64,000 nt of DNA from a virus, in IMG/VR virus record IMGVR_UViG_3300027782_004053, positions 1 through 64,000 of that record. One strand, 5' to 3'. This document shows positions 1 through 8,382 of the stretch, piece by piece; within the stretch, counting starts at the first letter, position 1; every line of letters starts with the position of its first letter. The notes beneath the pieces are model-generated. The model was not told the origin of the DNA, searched no databases, and saw only the letters and a program-made list of their open reading frames with translations. The position numbers and the translations under genes were made by a program.

Positions 1-275
1 TAGAAGTATTCAAACTTGCCATTGTTCTTAGAAATGGTCAAAGACTTTTCACCGAATTCAACATCTTGATTTTCCATCAATGTTAGCAAAGCCAACAAAG
101 AGTTTAAATCATAGACAGGAACCTCAACAGGAAAGTCTTCAGCAACAGTTGCTTTAGCAAAAATGTTTTTTGCTGTACTGATTGTAGAAAGAGTCTTTCC
201 TTTGCGGATCAAGATGTTACTGTTGATCGCGGCGAAATTCTTCAATAGTTGGATTGTTTCATTACTAATTTGCAT
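1..275 (-). CDS. gp45: Sliding clamp gp45, N-terminal part (cut by window edge)
   Basis: This is the start of the T4-type sliding clamp, which tethers the phage polymerase to DNA and, in T4, also activates late transcription together with gp55. I translated it by hand from ATG at 273-275. It reads MQISNETIQLLKNFAAINSN and continues with an ILIRKGKTLSTISTAKN segment and a VAEDFPVEVPVYDLN segment, the pattern seen at the N-terminus of T4-like gp45 proteins. About 91 codons are present with no stop, and the C-terminus lies beyond position 1. In T4-like genomes the clamp-loader genes 44 and 62 usually follow, which would be outside the window. It lies at the end of the long sugar-gene run, 19 nt after the DUF3310 gene. 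Confidence 0.88.
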   Translation of the reverse strand, partial: MQISNETIQLLKNFAAINSNILIRKGKTLSTISTAKNIFAKATVAEDFPVEVPVYDLNSLLALLTLMENQDVEFGEKSLTISKNNGKFEYF

Positions 276-294
276 AATATTTCCTTTTCAATTT

Positions 295-603
295 TCAAAC
301 AGGGTGGTGGTCAATAGTTTTATCTGCATCGTTGACCTCGATGTCATGTACATATAAAAGCATCAATGCGTAGTGTAACACCTTTAGAAGGTCTTGTCTA
401 TTCCTTCCTGCTTTTTTTCCATACCTTTGGACATATTTCATGACGTTCCCTGCGGTGAATCCAACGCCATGTCCATTATCAATAATAAATTCCGTTGCTT
501 GAAATTTATTCATTGAATAGTGTTGACCATATGTTTTATCAATATAGTCTTTAAATTCCTTAATAAGTTCGCCTTCGTTGTACTTATAATTTATTTCCGC
601 CAT
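295..603 (-). CDS. DUF3310-type small phage protein
   Basis: This 102-residue protein carries the pattern of the DUF3310 (SaV-like) family, which is frequent in phages and has no settled function. Visible features are an F-x-x-GN-x-x-KYV-x-RY segment followed by a K-rich turn, a DLLK segment and a tyrosine-containing helix. The start overlaps the end of the preceding glycosyltransferase gene by 13 nt, so it is probably translationally coupled. It sits directly before the sliding clamp, which places it with replication genes rather than with the sugar genes upstream. The family assignment rests on motif recall only. Confidence 0.65.
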   Translation of the reverse strand: MAEINYKYNEGELIKEFKDYIDKTYGQHYSMNKFQATEFIIDNGHGVGFTAGNVMKYVQRYGKKAGRNRQDLLKVLHYALMLLYVHDIEVNDADKTIDHHPV

Positions 604-1316
604 GGTAAATTTCCATTATATAATTTGTTCATATGTTCATTTCCTCTAAGGAAGAACTCCGCTTGCACTGAATCCGATCTGTTTCCTGCTCTATAATTAA
701 CAGTATACTTACCGGTTGCTGCAGCCTCAATTGTATTATCTTTTAGTGTATATGTCAATGCTCGATCGACTTCAGGTTGATCGTCAGGATGTCTTGCGCG
801 TCTATACCAAATAGGAGACAATTGTAATGCCAATGGTTTAGCAAAAAAGAAACAATTAACATCCACAAAGTAATCGTTTATAACTGATTTATAGTCTCCT
901 AGACTTTCACAGTCATCGTTGCAAATAAATTTGCCATCCGAATCCACAATCTTTCTTAATGAGTATGACCATTGTTTATCTCCAATTACATTCATTAGAT
1001 TTTCAATGTGATCTGGTTCTAACCAATTATCCTCATCCAAGTAGCAGATATAGTCGCCTTTAGCAAGATATGTACTTGCGCCATAAATTCTATGGCCATT
1101 ATATTGTTCAAGTCCCGTTGCATATGGCAATACCATATAATCAAGATTTGGATGGTTAAAATTTAATATTTGTTTTGTGGCATCAAATGATCTGTGTTCA
1201 CCATCTACAACAACTAGATGTTGTATGTTTTTATAGGTTTGTTTTGCAACTGATTCTATATTCTTTCTTAAATATTTAGAACCAGTTGTTGCCGTAACAA
1301 TAGTAACGTCTGTCAT
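591..1316 (-). CDS. Family 2 (GT-A) glycosyltransferase
   Basis: This 241-residue GT-A glycosyltransferase would transfer a sugar from a nucleotide donor. It opens with the GT2 nucleotide-binding strand VTIVTATTGSKYLRKNIESV and a QTYKNI-x-HLVVVDGE segment. The metal-binding D-x-D region is YICYLDEDNW near residue 95. There are no membrane segments, so it should be cytoplasmic. It starts 4 nt inside the FkbM methyltransferase gene and is the last sugar gene of the cluster. The acceptor cannot be inferred; candidates are host lipopolysaccharide, a virion protein, or a glycan built by the neighbouring enzymes. Confidence 0.8.
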   Translation of the reverse strand: MTDVTIVTATTGSKYLRKNIESVAKQTYKNIQHLVVVDGEHRSFDATKQILNFNHPNLDYMVLPYATGLEQYNGHRIYGASTYLAKGDYICYLDEDNWLEPDHIENLMNVIGDKQWSYSLRKIVDSDGKFICNDDCESLGDYKSVINDYFVDVNCFFFAKPLALQLSPIWYRRARHPDDQPEVDRALTYTLKDNTIEAAATGKYTVNYRAGNRSDSVQAEFFLRGNEHMNKLYNGNLPWRK

Positions 1317-1960
1317 ACGTCTCTCACATAGAATTCATTCTGCTCAATAACTTTATCTTTAGTCCAACCAAATTGAGATAAATATTCTTCAATTTCAGCA
1401 TTCTTCCAATTGTTTTCGATAACTAATAGTTTGGTTTTATATTTTGTAGTATCAAAAGATTTCAAAACATCTAGTTCGGTTCCTTCGGTATCAATAGTAA
1501 TAAAGTCAATAACAGGATGCTCAAAATAATTTTCAATAATCCAATCTAAACGTCTTGAAGGCACATTAATTTTAAGTTCCTGAGGATCAAGTCCCATTTC
1601 TTTATGCGCTTCTACTAATTTTTGATCTACCTGCAAACCACTCATACCGCCCCATGGTTGGTGCCCTTGGTTTTGATAGTTGCAGTATACTATTGTAAAT
1701 TCTGCATCATTTGTATTTTCAGTAGATACTGCACAATTTAATGCCTGCTTTCTTTTTTCTTCACAAGAATCAAAAAATCTAGGGCCTGGTTGTGGTTCTA
1801 TTACTAAACAATCCCATCCTAATGATTTCTCAAAATAATATGTGTTTGAATGAGTAATACCATCACTGCCGCCAACCTCAATACATTTACCAACGTATCC
1901 TTTTGGAAAATATTCCTCAATGAATTTATCTTCTTCGGAAGAACCATAATATTGTGCCAT
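1313..1960 (-). CDS. FkbM-family SAM-dependent methyltransferase
   Basis: This 215-residue protein has the FkbM methyltransferase layout. A motif-I-like strand CIEVGGSDGITHSNTYYFE occurs near residues 27-45, followed by an acidic-ended strand LVIEPQP and a downstream DFITIDTEGTELDVL segment near residue 155, which is the most characteristic FkbM signature. Family members usually O-methylate sugars or polyketides. Placement among nucleotide-sugar and glycosyltransferase genes supports methylation of a glycan. Its stop overlaps the start of the next gene in the ATGA style typical of this cluster. Confidence 0.8.
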   Translation of the reverse strand: MAQYYGSSEEDKFIEEYFPKGYVGKCIEVGGSDGITHSNTYYFEKSLGWDCLVIEPQPGPRFFDSCEEKRKQALNCAVSTENTNDAEFTIVYCNYQNQGHQPWGGMSGLQVDQKLVEAHKEMGLDPQELKINVPSRRLDWIIENYFEHPVIDFITIDTEGTELDVLKSFDTTKYKTKLLVIENNWKNAEIEEYLSQFGWTKDKVIEQNEFYVRDV

Positions 1961-1971
1961 ATAATTTGCCT

Positions 1972-2670
1972 TTAATTTATAAGAATGCCGTTACTGAATT
2001 TAAATTCTTTGGGAGTGTTTTCTGGATTATACCCATTACATTCTTTAAGTGTTGGCGGATATAATGGTACATCATCCTCATTATATCCGTTGCCACAAAA
2101 ATCATAAGGGTTTGCTAATTGTTTTCGTGTTTCGCCGAACCAACCTTCATTCATAGAATGTATCATTGCATTATCTCTAACCATTGGCCATATTACTTCT
2201 TTTAAAAATATTTGATCGCCTAAATAGTATGCAAGGTTTTTCATATAGTGGTGCATTAGATTATATATCGGATTATTAAATTTACCTTTATATCCAAACG
2301 CACACCCTATAATAGGAAATTCATAATGAGCTTCGTGGTCTTGAAATTTATGGAATTTCTTATCAGAATTTAACCATTCATTAACTGCTCTTTGTTCTCT
2401 AATAGTTATTCTACTATCGGAATCTCGGACGATAACAACATTATTATCGTCTTCGAATAATGCATTAAATCTCCAGAACATACCATAACTGCCGTCTGTT
2501 ACTTCTATAATATTAGCATCAGTTAAATCTTTAAACTTTTGTTTGTCGTCAGTATAAATTCTAAATTCCCAATCAGGATAAAATTCTTTTGCTAATTCAT
2601 ATTGTCGATTGGCACCAACAATGTAGCGGGGCGAGTCGCCCCACACAGACATAGATATGATCTTTTTCAT
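1972..2670 (-). CDS. Putative glycosyltransferase with D-x-D-like motif
   Basis: I start this gene at ATG 2668-2670 (MKKIISMSVWGDSPRY), one base after the stop of the upstream gene. The longer frame beginning at 2739 would add 23 residues lying wholly inside that upstream gene. The 232-residue product has a strand-turn start typical of GT-A enzymes, a WEFRIYTDD segment, and VVIVRDSDSRIT, whose D-x-D could bind a metal-nucleotide sugar. It resembles small glycosyltransferase-like proteins found in T4-like phages of aquatic bacteria. The donor and acceptor are unknown, and the enzymatic call is an inference from motif and neighbourhood. Confidence 0.6.
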   Translation of the reverse strand: MKKIISMSVWGDSPRYIVGANRQYELAKEFYPDWEFRIYTDDKQKFKDLTDANIIEVTDGSYGMFWRFNALFEDDNNVVIVRDSDSRITIREQRAVNEWLNSDKKFHKFQDHEAHYEFPIIGCAFGYKGKFNNPIYNLMHHYMKNLAYYLGDQIFLKEVIWPMVRDNAMIHSMNEGWFGETRKQLANPYDFCGNGYNEDDVPLYPPTLKECNGYNPENTPKEFKFSNGILIN

Positions 2671-2671
2671 A

Positions 2672-3874
2672 TTAGTATCTAGATTTTCTTTCAATAATAA
2701 TTGCTGGACGTCCACTATGTCTAGCTTTCTTAAATGCAAGTTCCAAGTCTGCCCCGGTTACAGGATCATATACGGGGAAACTTACTGCAGTTCTAAGCAT
2801 ATTGGTAAAGTCTTGCGAGTGAGTAATTCCTGAATAGAAAGGACCGCCATCTGCAGTAACTGCTCGAATAATTACAGGTACCTTATATTCTCCATGAGAA
2901 ATTCTTTCAATCTTGTCAATATGATTAACAATTGCATCCATCGCAACTAACATAAAGTCATGACGCTCAAAATATAGAACAGGAATAAATCCTTCAAATC
3001 CCATACCAATTGCCAAACCAGCCATTAGATTTTCCGCAACAGGAGTTTCTAATTTCTGAGAATCAGATACACCTTTTAATGTTCCCATAGCGTTTCCGCC
3101 AGGAGCATTATTAACATTGTATCCAATAAAGATTGCACCATCGTTACCCAACTCTGTCATTACTTTAAATGCAGCATCCTTATATTTCATTTCTTCAACT
3201 GCAAATTCCGGATATTCAACTTCCTTTAAAGGAGGGAAATATTCATCATCTGTTTTCTTAACAGCTTTTGATAAATCAATCATGCCGGGTTTTCTAGCGT
3301 GCGGGTATGTAATTTCATATTTGTATTTAATAACAGAAGGAGAATTCCAAACATAGTCTGCAGTTTTGCCCCAACGCTGATCGTTAGTTGCTTCTACTGA
3401 CCGGTTGTTATTCTCAATAACAAACTTACAAGGCAAATCCCATCCATCCACATAACGAATTGCTTCATAGGTGTGTCCGTTATCTTCTGTTCCATCTCCA
3501 ATAAAGCACCACACTTTTTGCGTAGATCCTTTACGTTTCAACGCCCACGCAAGACCTGCTGCAATTGCAGGCGTTCCGCCAATAATTGCAGAACAGAAAA
3601 AGTTTCTAGCTTTGTCGTAAATAAACATACTACGCCCATTGAGAATTCTATCCTCAACTACTTCTGCGGGAATACCATGCAACAACGCATGATAATGGCT
3701 TCTGTGATTAGAAATAACATAATCGCCTTCTTTAATGTCTTTAAAGATATCAATTAGTTGTGTTTCATTACCACCAGATAGATGGAATAAAAATGGTAAT
3801 TTATTATCTAAATATAGCTCGCCAATCCTGTCCTCAAAGGCAATTAGCTCTTCCGGTGTCCAATCTCTTTTCAT
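2672..3874 (-). CDS. Thiamine-diphosphate E1-like enzyme, fused alpha/beta, shortened
   Basis: This 400-residue protein joins two halves of a 2-oxoacid dehydrogenase/decarboxylase E1. The first half (about residues 45-200) has an alpha-subunit pattern (NHRSHYHALLHG) and the ThDP motif, GDGT at 126-129 with NNN at 155-157. The second half (about 230-400) has a beta-subunit pyrimidine-binding pattern (TPVAENLMAGLAIGMGFEG, then SGITHSQDFTNM). Ordinary E1 alpha and beta subunits together approach 650-700 residues, and the usual transketolase C-terminal domain is absent here. E1-like pairs are known in two-carbon branching of sugars (AviB1/AviB2 of avilamycin). Acyl transfer to a sugar is therefore plausible but inferred. 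It overlaps the dehydrogenase gene upstream by 4 nt. Confidence 0.72.
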   Translation of the reverse strand: MKRDWTPEELIAFEDRIGELYLDNKLPFLFHLSGGNETQLIDIFKDIKEGDYVISNHRSHYHALLHGIPAEVVEDRILNGRSMFIYDKARNFFCSAIIGGTPAIAAGLAWALKRKGSTQKVWCFIGDGTEDNGHTYEAIRYVDGWDLPCKFVIENNNRSVEATNDQRWGKTADYVWNSPSVIKYKYEITYPHARKPGMIDLSKAVKKTDDEYFPPLKEVEYPEFAVEEMKYKDAAFKVMTELGNDGAIFIGYNVNNAPGGNAMGTLKGVSDSQKLETPVAENLMAGLAIGMGFEGFIPVLYFERHDFMLVAMDAIVNHIDKIERISHGEYKVPVIIRAVTADGGPFYSGITHSQDFTNMLRTAVSFPVYDPVTGADLELAFKKARHSGRPAIIIERKSRY

Positions 3875-4908
3875 TTAATGCTCTCCTTAAAATTAATAAC
3901 AATTCTTCCAGCTTCGCCATTTCTCATTTTAGCAAAACCATCATTTATATCTTCTAAACCAATTACATCGGTTACTAGTTTGTTTGCAAGTTCAATATTA
4001 TTATCGATGTGCATAATAATATCGGCCAAATCATTCTCAGGAACAAAATTGCCACCATCTGAACTAAATATTTTTATACCATCAAATATTTTTAACGCAT
4101 TGTCCAATGTTAATTTTTCGCCCGTCTTTGGTTGACCAACTAATACTAATGAGCCTTGTTTACCAAGAAGAGAAAATGCTTTGGAAATTACATCTGTATT
4201 TCCTGAAGTGTCAATACAATAATCCATTAGAGAAGATTCTGCAAAGAATGATGGGGCAGTTTCATATGAAAAATACTTTGCACCAAATTGTTCTACAAAT
4301 GGACGCTTAACCTCATAACGATCAACTAATGTAACATTTACATTATATAACACTTTTAGCCAGAATGCAATAGTTAATCCCAATCCACCAGCACCAGTAA
4401 TTAAAATATTTGAATTATCTTTTATTTTCAAATCATATTTTACAATACCATATGCTGTAGAAAACGCACATCCCATTAATGGATATAGATTTGTTAATTC
4501 TGTTTTATAGTCTACAGGAGTAACTCTATTTTCGGAAACAATTGTTTTCTCTGCAAAAGTTGTTACTGGGCCCGAACCAACGAGTCCCAATTTGGAAAAA
4601 TATTTGCCACCAAAACAATCGCAACCGATACCTTTTCTCCAATGTAAAACAACATAATCACCGGGTTTTACTTTAGTAACATTGTCGCCAATTTGTTTTA
4701 CTTGACCAAATCCTTCGTGGCCCATAAAATGGGGCATATACTTGTCCCATCCTTTAACCGCATCTATTTCATTTATTTGTGCGCCGCAAAGACCAGATGA
4801 GATCATTTCAACTAATACTTGTCCTTCAGTAGGATCTTGATGTTCAAATTGCTCAATACTTAAAGGTTCAAAATGCTTGCGCATTACCGCTGCCGAAAAA
4901 GTTTTCAT
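3871..4908 (-). CDS. Zinc-type medium-chain alcohol/polyol dehydrogenase
   Basis: This 345-residue MDR-superfamily dehydrogenase has a catalytic zinc site suggested by GLCGAQINEID near residue 38 and MGHEGFG near residue 64. The Rossmann dinucleotide motif is ITGAGGLGLTIAFWL near residue 170, followed by an acidic strand end (VDRYE) that favours NAD(H). The structural-zinc cysteine lobe is reduced; only two closely spaced cysteines appear in GIGCDCFGG. Members oxidise alcohols or sugar alcohols, or reduce the matching ketones. It lies between a sugar kinase and the E1-like enzyme and overlaps both by 4 nt, so it probably acts on the same sugar or on the product of the thiamine enzyme. Confidence 0.78.
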   Translation of the reverse strand: MKTFSAAVMRKHFEPLSIEQFEHQDPTEGQVLVEMISSGLCGAQINEIDAVKGWDKYMPHFMGHEGFGQVKQIGDNVTKVKPGDYVVLHWRKGIGCDCFGGKYFSKLGLVGSGPVTTFAEKTIVSENRVTPVDYKTELTNLYPLMGCAFSTAYGIVKYDLKIKDNSNILITGAGGLGLTIAFWLKVLYNVNVTLVDRYEVKRPFVEQFGAKYFSYETAPSFFAESSLMDYCIDTSGNTDVISKAFSLLGKQGSLVLVGQPKTGEKLTLDNALKIFDGIKIFSSDGGNFVPENDLADIIMHIDNNIELANKLVTDVIGLEDINDGFAKMRNGEAGRIVINFKESIK

Positions 4909-5846
4909 ATAGTTTTATTTCCTTTCATTAAATCTTCCAATTTTGCTCTATATTGTATTCCCGAGGATACAAATTTTGCAGCCAATTTATTTGCATAACC
5001 AATACTTTCCTCAAAAGAATGCCCTTCTAAGAAACAAAAACTTAGAACAGCTAGTACAGAATCTCCCGCACCACTTAATTCTTTTACCTTCACTTCTTCC
5101 GCCTTTGAGTGTATTAAACCGAGCACGCTATCATAAGCGTATATTCCATCATTACCTGCAGTAATAACTATTTTTTGAATTCGTAATTTATTGCAAATTA
5201 TTCTACACGCTTCTTCCATTGAAAAATCGGATGCGTATCGCAATCTAATTTTTTCAAATTCATATTTGTTTGGTTTTATAACTGTTGCTGAGGTAAAGAT
5301 ACTTAGATCATCTCGTTTTGTATCAACTAATACTGGGATGTTGTACATATTTGCAATCTCTATAATAGATTCTGCAACTTTCTTTGTGATAACACCTTTT
5401 TTATAATCAATCAATAGTATATCATCAAATAAAGATATGTTATTCTTAACATATTCTATAATTTCATTCTCAGTATTTTCTAATAGTGGATGTGTGGATT
5501 CGTTGTCATATCTAAGTAAGTGTGCATTTTTATACTTAGATATCAATCTAGTTTTTACAGTAGTTTTTCTGCCTGCTTCTTTTGTAATAAAGCAGTTACT
5601 GTTAAGATGAAAGTTATCGTTAAAAGTAGAGACCACTGAATCATAATCATTACCAACAACCGAAATAAAATTTACATTATGTCCCAATGAACATATATGT
5701 GCAGCAACATTGTATGCGCCGCCGAGCATATCTACTTCATCTTCTGTATCTAATACTAATGTCGGTGCTTCTGCAGAGATTCTTGTAGCATTACCATAAA
5801 TAAACCTATCAAAAATTAAATCACCTATAATCAAATGTCTTTTCAT
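4905..5846 (-). CDS. PfkB-family sugar kinase, HldE kinase-domain-like
   Basis: This 313-residue ribokinase-family enzyme has an N-terminus (IIGDLIFDRFIYGNATRISA, then EAPTLVL and a GGAYNVAAHICSLG segment) that matches the kinase half of HldE/RfaE, which phosphorylates heptose 7-phosphate at C1. The PfkB C-terminal signature with catalytic aspartate is ELSGAGDSVLAVL near residue 260. The nucleotidyltransferase half of bifunctional HldE is absent. Together with the HldD-like gene at 6641-7438 it suggests heptose handling, with the adenylylation step left to the host. It abuts the next gene with a 1-nt gap. The exact substrate is not proven. Confidence 0.75.
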   Translation of the reverse strand: MKRHLIIGDLIFDRFIYGNATRISAEAPTLVLDTEDEVDMLGGAYNVAAHICSLGHNVNFISVVGNDYDSVVSTFNDNFHLNSNCFITKEAGRKTTVKTRLISKYKNAHLLRYDNESTHPLLENTENEIIEYVKNNISLFDDILLIDYKKGVITKKVAESIIEIANMYNIPVLVDTKRDDLSIFTSATVIKPNKYEFEKIRLRYASDFSMEEACRIICNKLRIQKIVITAGNDGIYAYDSVLGLIHSKAEEVKVKELSGAGDSVLAVLSFCFLEGHSFEESIGYANKLAAKFVSSGIQYRAKLEDLMKGNKTI

Positions 5847-5847
5847 A

Positions 5848-6636
5848 TCAATACATTACCTCATATCCTATAACTCCCCAGCGATTATTGTTCCATCTAC
5901 AATTAACCTGGGTCTCAACGCATGCTTTTATGTTGTGAAAGAACAATCTAGCAGAGGTTCTATCAACAACACTATCAACCAAACATCCAACGCTACTCGG
6001 AACTACATGAATTTCTTTAGCATTATAAATTAAATCCATGTAATCAAATATATTATCTGTAGCGCCTTCTTTAATTTCAATAATATCAAGATTATTTATA
6101 TTACCAGAAACAGCTACGTTTATAGGATATCCATCGGGTTTGTTGCTACTATATCTATGGACTAACATATAGTCCCTTCCTTTATATAAGGAATCAAATA
6201 GCTTTTTAGAATTTTTAGTATTTTGTGGAATCTGGCATTTAGTATATCTTGCAGAGAATGGAACTTCTACAATTTCATACATTTGCCTATCAGAACTTAT
6301 TGCAAGATTTGCGTAATCAAGTTGTCCATTAGGAAGTTTTCTTAATAATCTAGTATATTGTATTTCCGGATCTGCCGCACTCAACATACTGCAATTATTT
6401 TTATTTGCAAAATCTTCTAGCAAATGTTTATTGCGTGTAATATCAATATCAGGGAATTCTAATAATTCAATATTACTAAATCCCTCATATAATGTTTGCA
6501 TAGATTCCCTAAAGAATTTTCTATAAGGAACATAAACAACATCGCAGACTTCTGCAAATGCGTGAACCATTCCGTTGCAAATTATATGATCACCGAGACC
6601 AGTATGAGTATGTAGTAATAATCTATCACCTGCCAT
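5848..6636 (-). CDS. Possible heptosyltransferase-like (GT9-like) protein
   Basis: I do not recognise this 262-residue protein with certainty. It begins with LLLHTHTGLGDHIICNGMVH, which resembles the first nucleotide-binding loop of family 9 heptosyltransferases. It ends in a second Rossmann-like half containing a MDLIYNAKEIHVVPSSVGCLVD segment, reminiscent of the GT9 donor-site region where a serine-rich turn precedes a helix. The length is shorter than the usual 320-350 residues. It sits between a HldE-like kinase and a HldD-like epimerase, so a role in transferring or sensing heptose fits the context. No membrane segment is visible. Confidence 0.45.
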   Translation of the reverse strand: MAGDRLLLHTHTGLGDHIICNGMVHAFAEVCDVVYVPYRKFFRESMQTLYEGFSNIELLEFPDIDITRNKHLLEDFANKNNCSMLSAADPEIQYTRLLRKLPNGQLDYANLAISSDRQMYEIVEVPFSARYTKCQIPQNTKNSKKLFDSLYKGRDYMLVHRYSSNKPDGYPINVAVSGNINNLDIIEIKEGATDNIFDYMDLIYNAKEIHVVPSSVGCLVDSVVDRTSARLFFHNIKACVETQVNCRWNNNRWGVIGYEVMY

Positions 6637-6640
6637 TATT

Positions 6641-7438
6641 TTATCCTTGTTTCAAGTAATCTACGTAATTGGAAACGCCTTCCTTTATTGTAGTCATACT
6701 TGATAAATTATATCCAATTTTTTCCAATGTTGTCATATCGGAAGATGTATTCTTTTGATATTGATTAACTATATCTTCAGGAAACTTTATATATTCCTTT
6801 TCACCAAATCCAATTTTTTCTAAAAGACATTGTAGTACATATTCAAAATTATTTTGTGTACCTGATCCTAAATCATATGTTCCGGGAATATAGTTATTTA
6901 AAAAGTATTCTATTACTTTAATAAGATCCTGTACATATATAAAATCTCTATAGATTGAATCCGATCCTTCAAATATTTTTGCTTTACCTGTGTCATTAAT
7001 TTGATTATACCAATGATATATTGTACTAGCCATTCTACCTTTATGTTCCTCATGCGGGCCATATACATTAAAAAATCTTAGAACAACTGCTCTGTTATTA
7101 ATATGTTCTTCACTATCAAGTTTACTCTTAGCATAAAGATTTAATGGGCCGTTTCCATTTCCATAAATTGCTGCAGAACTTGCAAATATAAAAGGAATAT
7201 TATTTTCGTTACAATAATCAAACCATTTATTAGTGCTGTCAACATTTAATCTTGTCAATCTACCCCAATCTTTTTCCAATGTATTAGAAATTGCTCCCAA
7301 ATGAACAACTCCTGTTATGTCTTTTGAATATATTGGTTCATCCTCAATATCAAGACCAACGACATTATAATTTCTTTTTACAAAATAGTCTATTGCATTT
7401 TGTCCAATAAAACCATTTGCCCCGGTTATTACTACCAT
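6641..7438 (-). CDS. NAD-dependent epimerase, HldD-like
   Basis: This 265-residue extended short-chain dehydrogenase has a cofactor loop GANGFIGQN at 6-14, an active-site segment ASSAAIYG, a catalytic Y-x-x-x-K in LNLYAKSKLDSEE, and FFNVYGPHEEHKGRMAS. The last two resemble ADP-L-glycero-D-manno-heptose 6-epimerase (HldD), where the sequence between the tyrosine-lysine pair and the NVYGP block is diagnostic. HldD interconverts ADP-heptose epimers for the LPS core. This copy is about 45 residues shorter than the bacterial enzyme. The adjacent HldE-like kinase strengthens the heptose reading; UDP- or GDP-sugar epimerase activity is the main alternative. Confidence 0.7.
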   Translation of the reverse strand: MVVITGANGFIGQNAIDYFVKRNYNVVGLDIEDEPIYSKDITGVVHLGAISNTLEKDWGRLTRLNVDSTNKWFDYCNENNIPFIFASSAAIYGNGNGPLNLYAKSKLDSEEHINNRAVVLRFFNVYGPHEEHKGRMASTIYHWYNQINDTGKAKIFEGSDSIYRDFIYVQDLIKVIEYFLNNYIPGTYDLGSGTQNNFEYVLQCLLEKIGFGEKEYIKFPEDIVNQYQKNTSSDMTTLEKIGYNLSSMTTIKEGVSNYVDYLKQG

Positions 7439-8382
7439 ACAAAATTCTCTTTATAATAATCTACCATAATTTCTAATTCATTATCAAAATTTGCATTTGG
7501 GCGCCACCCAAGAGATTTTAATTTAGAATCATCTATTGCATATCTAACATCTTGGCCTTGTCGTTTTTCGGACAAATCCATAAAATTGCTATATGTTTCT
7601 TCGGTGCATAAGTGAAATCTATCTATAATTTTTTTGGCAATAACTATATTTTGTTCCTCATAGTTTCCAGATATGTTATAGATTTCATTTTTTGTTTCAG
7701 ATTTAATTATGGTTATAACTGCAGAAGCGGTATCAGATACATGGAGCCATGTTCTTCGCGGCATCCCGGCATCGTGCATAATAATTTTCCTACCCAAAGT
7801 CAAATGCTTAATTGCTTTTGGTATAAATTTTTCTACATATTGCCCTGTGCCATAATTATTAGTTGGTCTAAGAATGACATAAGGAACCTCATATGTTCTT
7901 GCCCATGCAAGTACTAACATATCTGCAGCTGCTTTTGTTGCAGAATATGGATTACTTGGTTTTAATAAATCTGTTTCAGAATGAGCGCCATCAACAATAT
8001 CACCATATACTTCATCCGTACTAAAATGCAATAGTGTAGGGCGTCTTGTTTTTGGGGTTGCTTTTATTAGTTCAAGTAATTTATGGACTCCATTAATATT
8101 GCTTCTAAGGAAAACATCTGAGCTAACAATACTATTGTCAACGTGTGTTTCGGCAGCCATATTAATGATGTAGTCGCAATCATAAATTTTTTCTAGATCA
8201 TTAATATCCGAATACAAAAATTTAAATTTTGGATATTCTAATAGTAAAGGAAGGAAGTTTTTATTGCTGGCATATGTTTTTTTATCAATACCAAAAACAT
8301 AATAACCTTCATCTAAACATTTTTTAGTAACATGGTATCCCATGAATCCTAAACAACCTGTCACATAAACAATTTTTGTCAT
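7432..8382 (-). CDS. NDP-hexose 4,6-dehydratase, RmlB-like
   Basis: This 316-residue SDR enzyme has the RmlB family pattern: GCLGFMGYH cofactor loop at 9-17, MAAETHVDNS, the catalytic HFSTDEVYGD block with its Thr-Asp-Glu triad, YSATKAAADML (Y-x-x-x-K), a RPTNNYG segment, and a late QDVRYAIDDSKL segment. Enzymes of this type convert dTDP-, CDP- or UDP-glucose to the 4-keto-6-deoxy sugar, the entry step for deoxysugars. The nucleotide cannot be read from the sequence. A downstream-acting C3-dehydrase lies at 12055-13377. No nucleotidyltransferase is visible, so the substrate would come from the host. Confidence 0.8.
   Translation of the reverse strand: MTKIVYVTGCLGFMGYHVTKKCLDEGYYVFGIDKKTYASNKNFLPLLLEYPKFKFLYSDINDLEKIYDCDYIINMAAETHVDNSIVSSDVFLRSNINGVHKLLELIKATPKTRRPTLLHFSTDEVYGDIVDGAHSETDLLKPSNPYSATKAAADMLVLAWARTYEVPYVILRPTNNYGTGQYVEKFIPKAIKHLTLGRKIIMHDAGMPRRTWLHVSDTASAVITIIKSETKNEIYNISGNYEEQNIVIAKKIIDRFHLCTEETYSNFMDLSEKRQGQDVRYAIDDSKLKSLGWRPNANFDNELEIMVDYYKENFVW

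Noticed and set aside
163-357. Plus-strand frames throughout the window (for example 163-357, 3117-3356, 14810-15226, 18423-18809)
   Set aside because: Each lies opposite a well-supported minus-strand gene, has odd composition, lacks a ribosome site and shows no family motif. They are shadows of real genes.
2671-2739. 23-residue N-terminal extension of the glycosyltransferase at 1972-2670
   Set aside because: It lies inside the E1-like gene. The internal ATG one base after that gene's stop gives a natural start.
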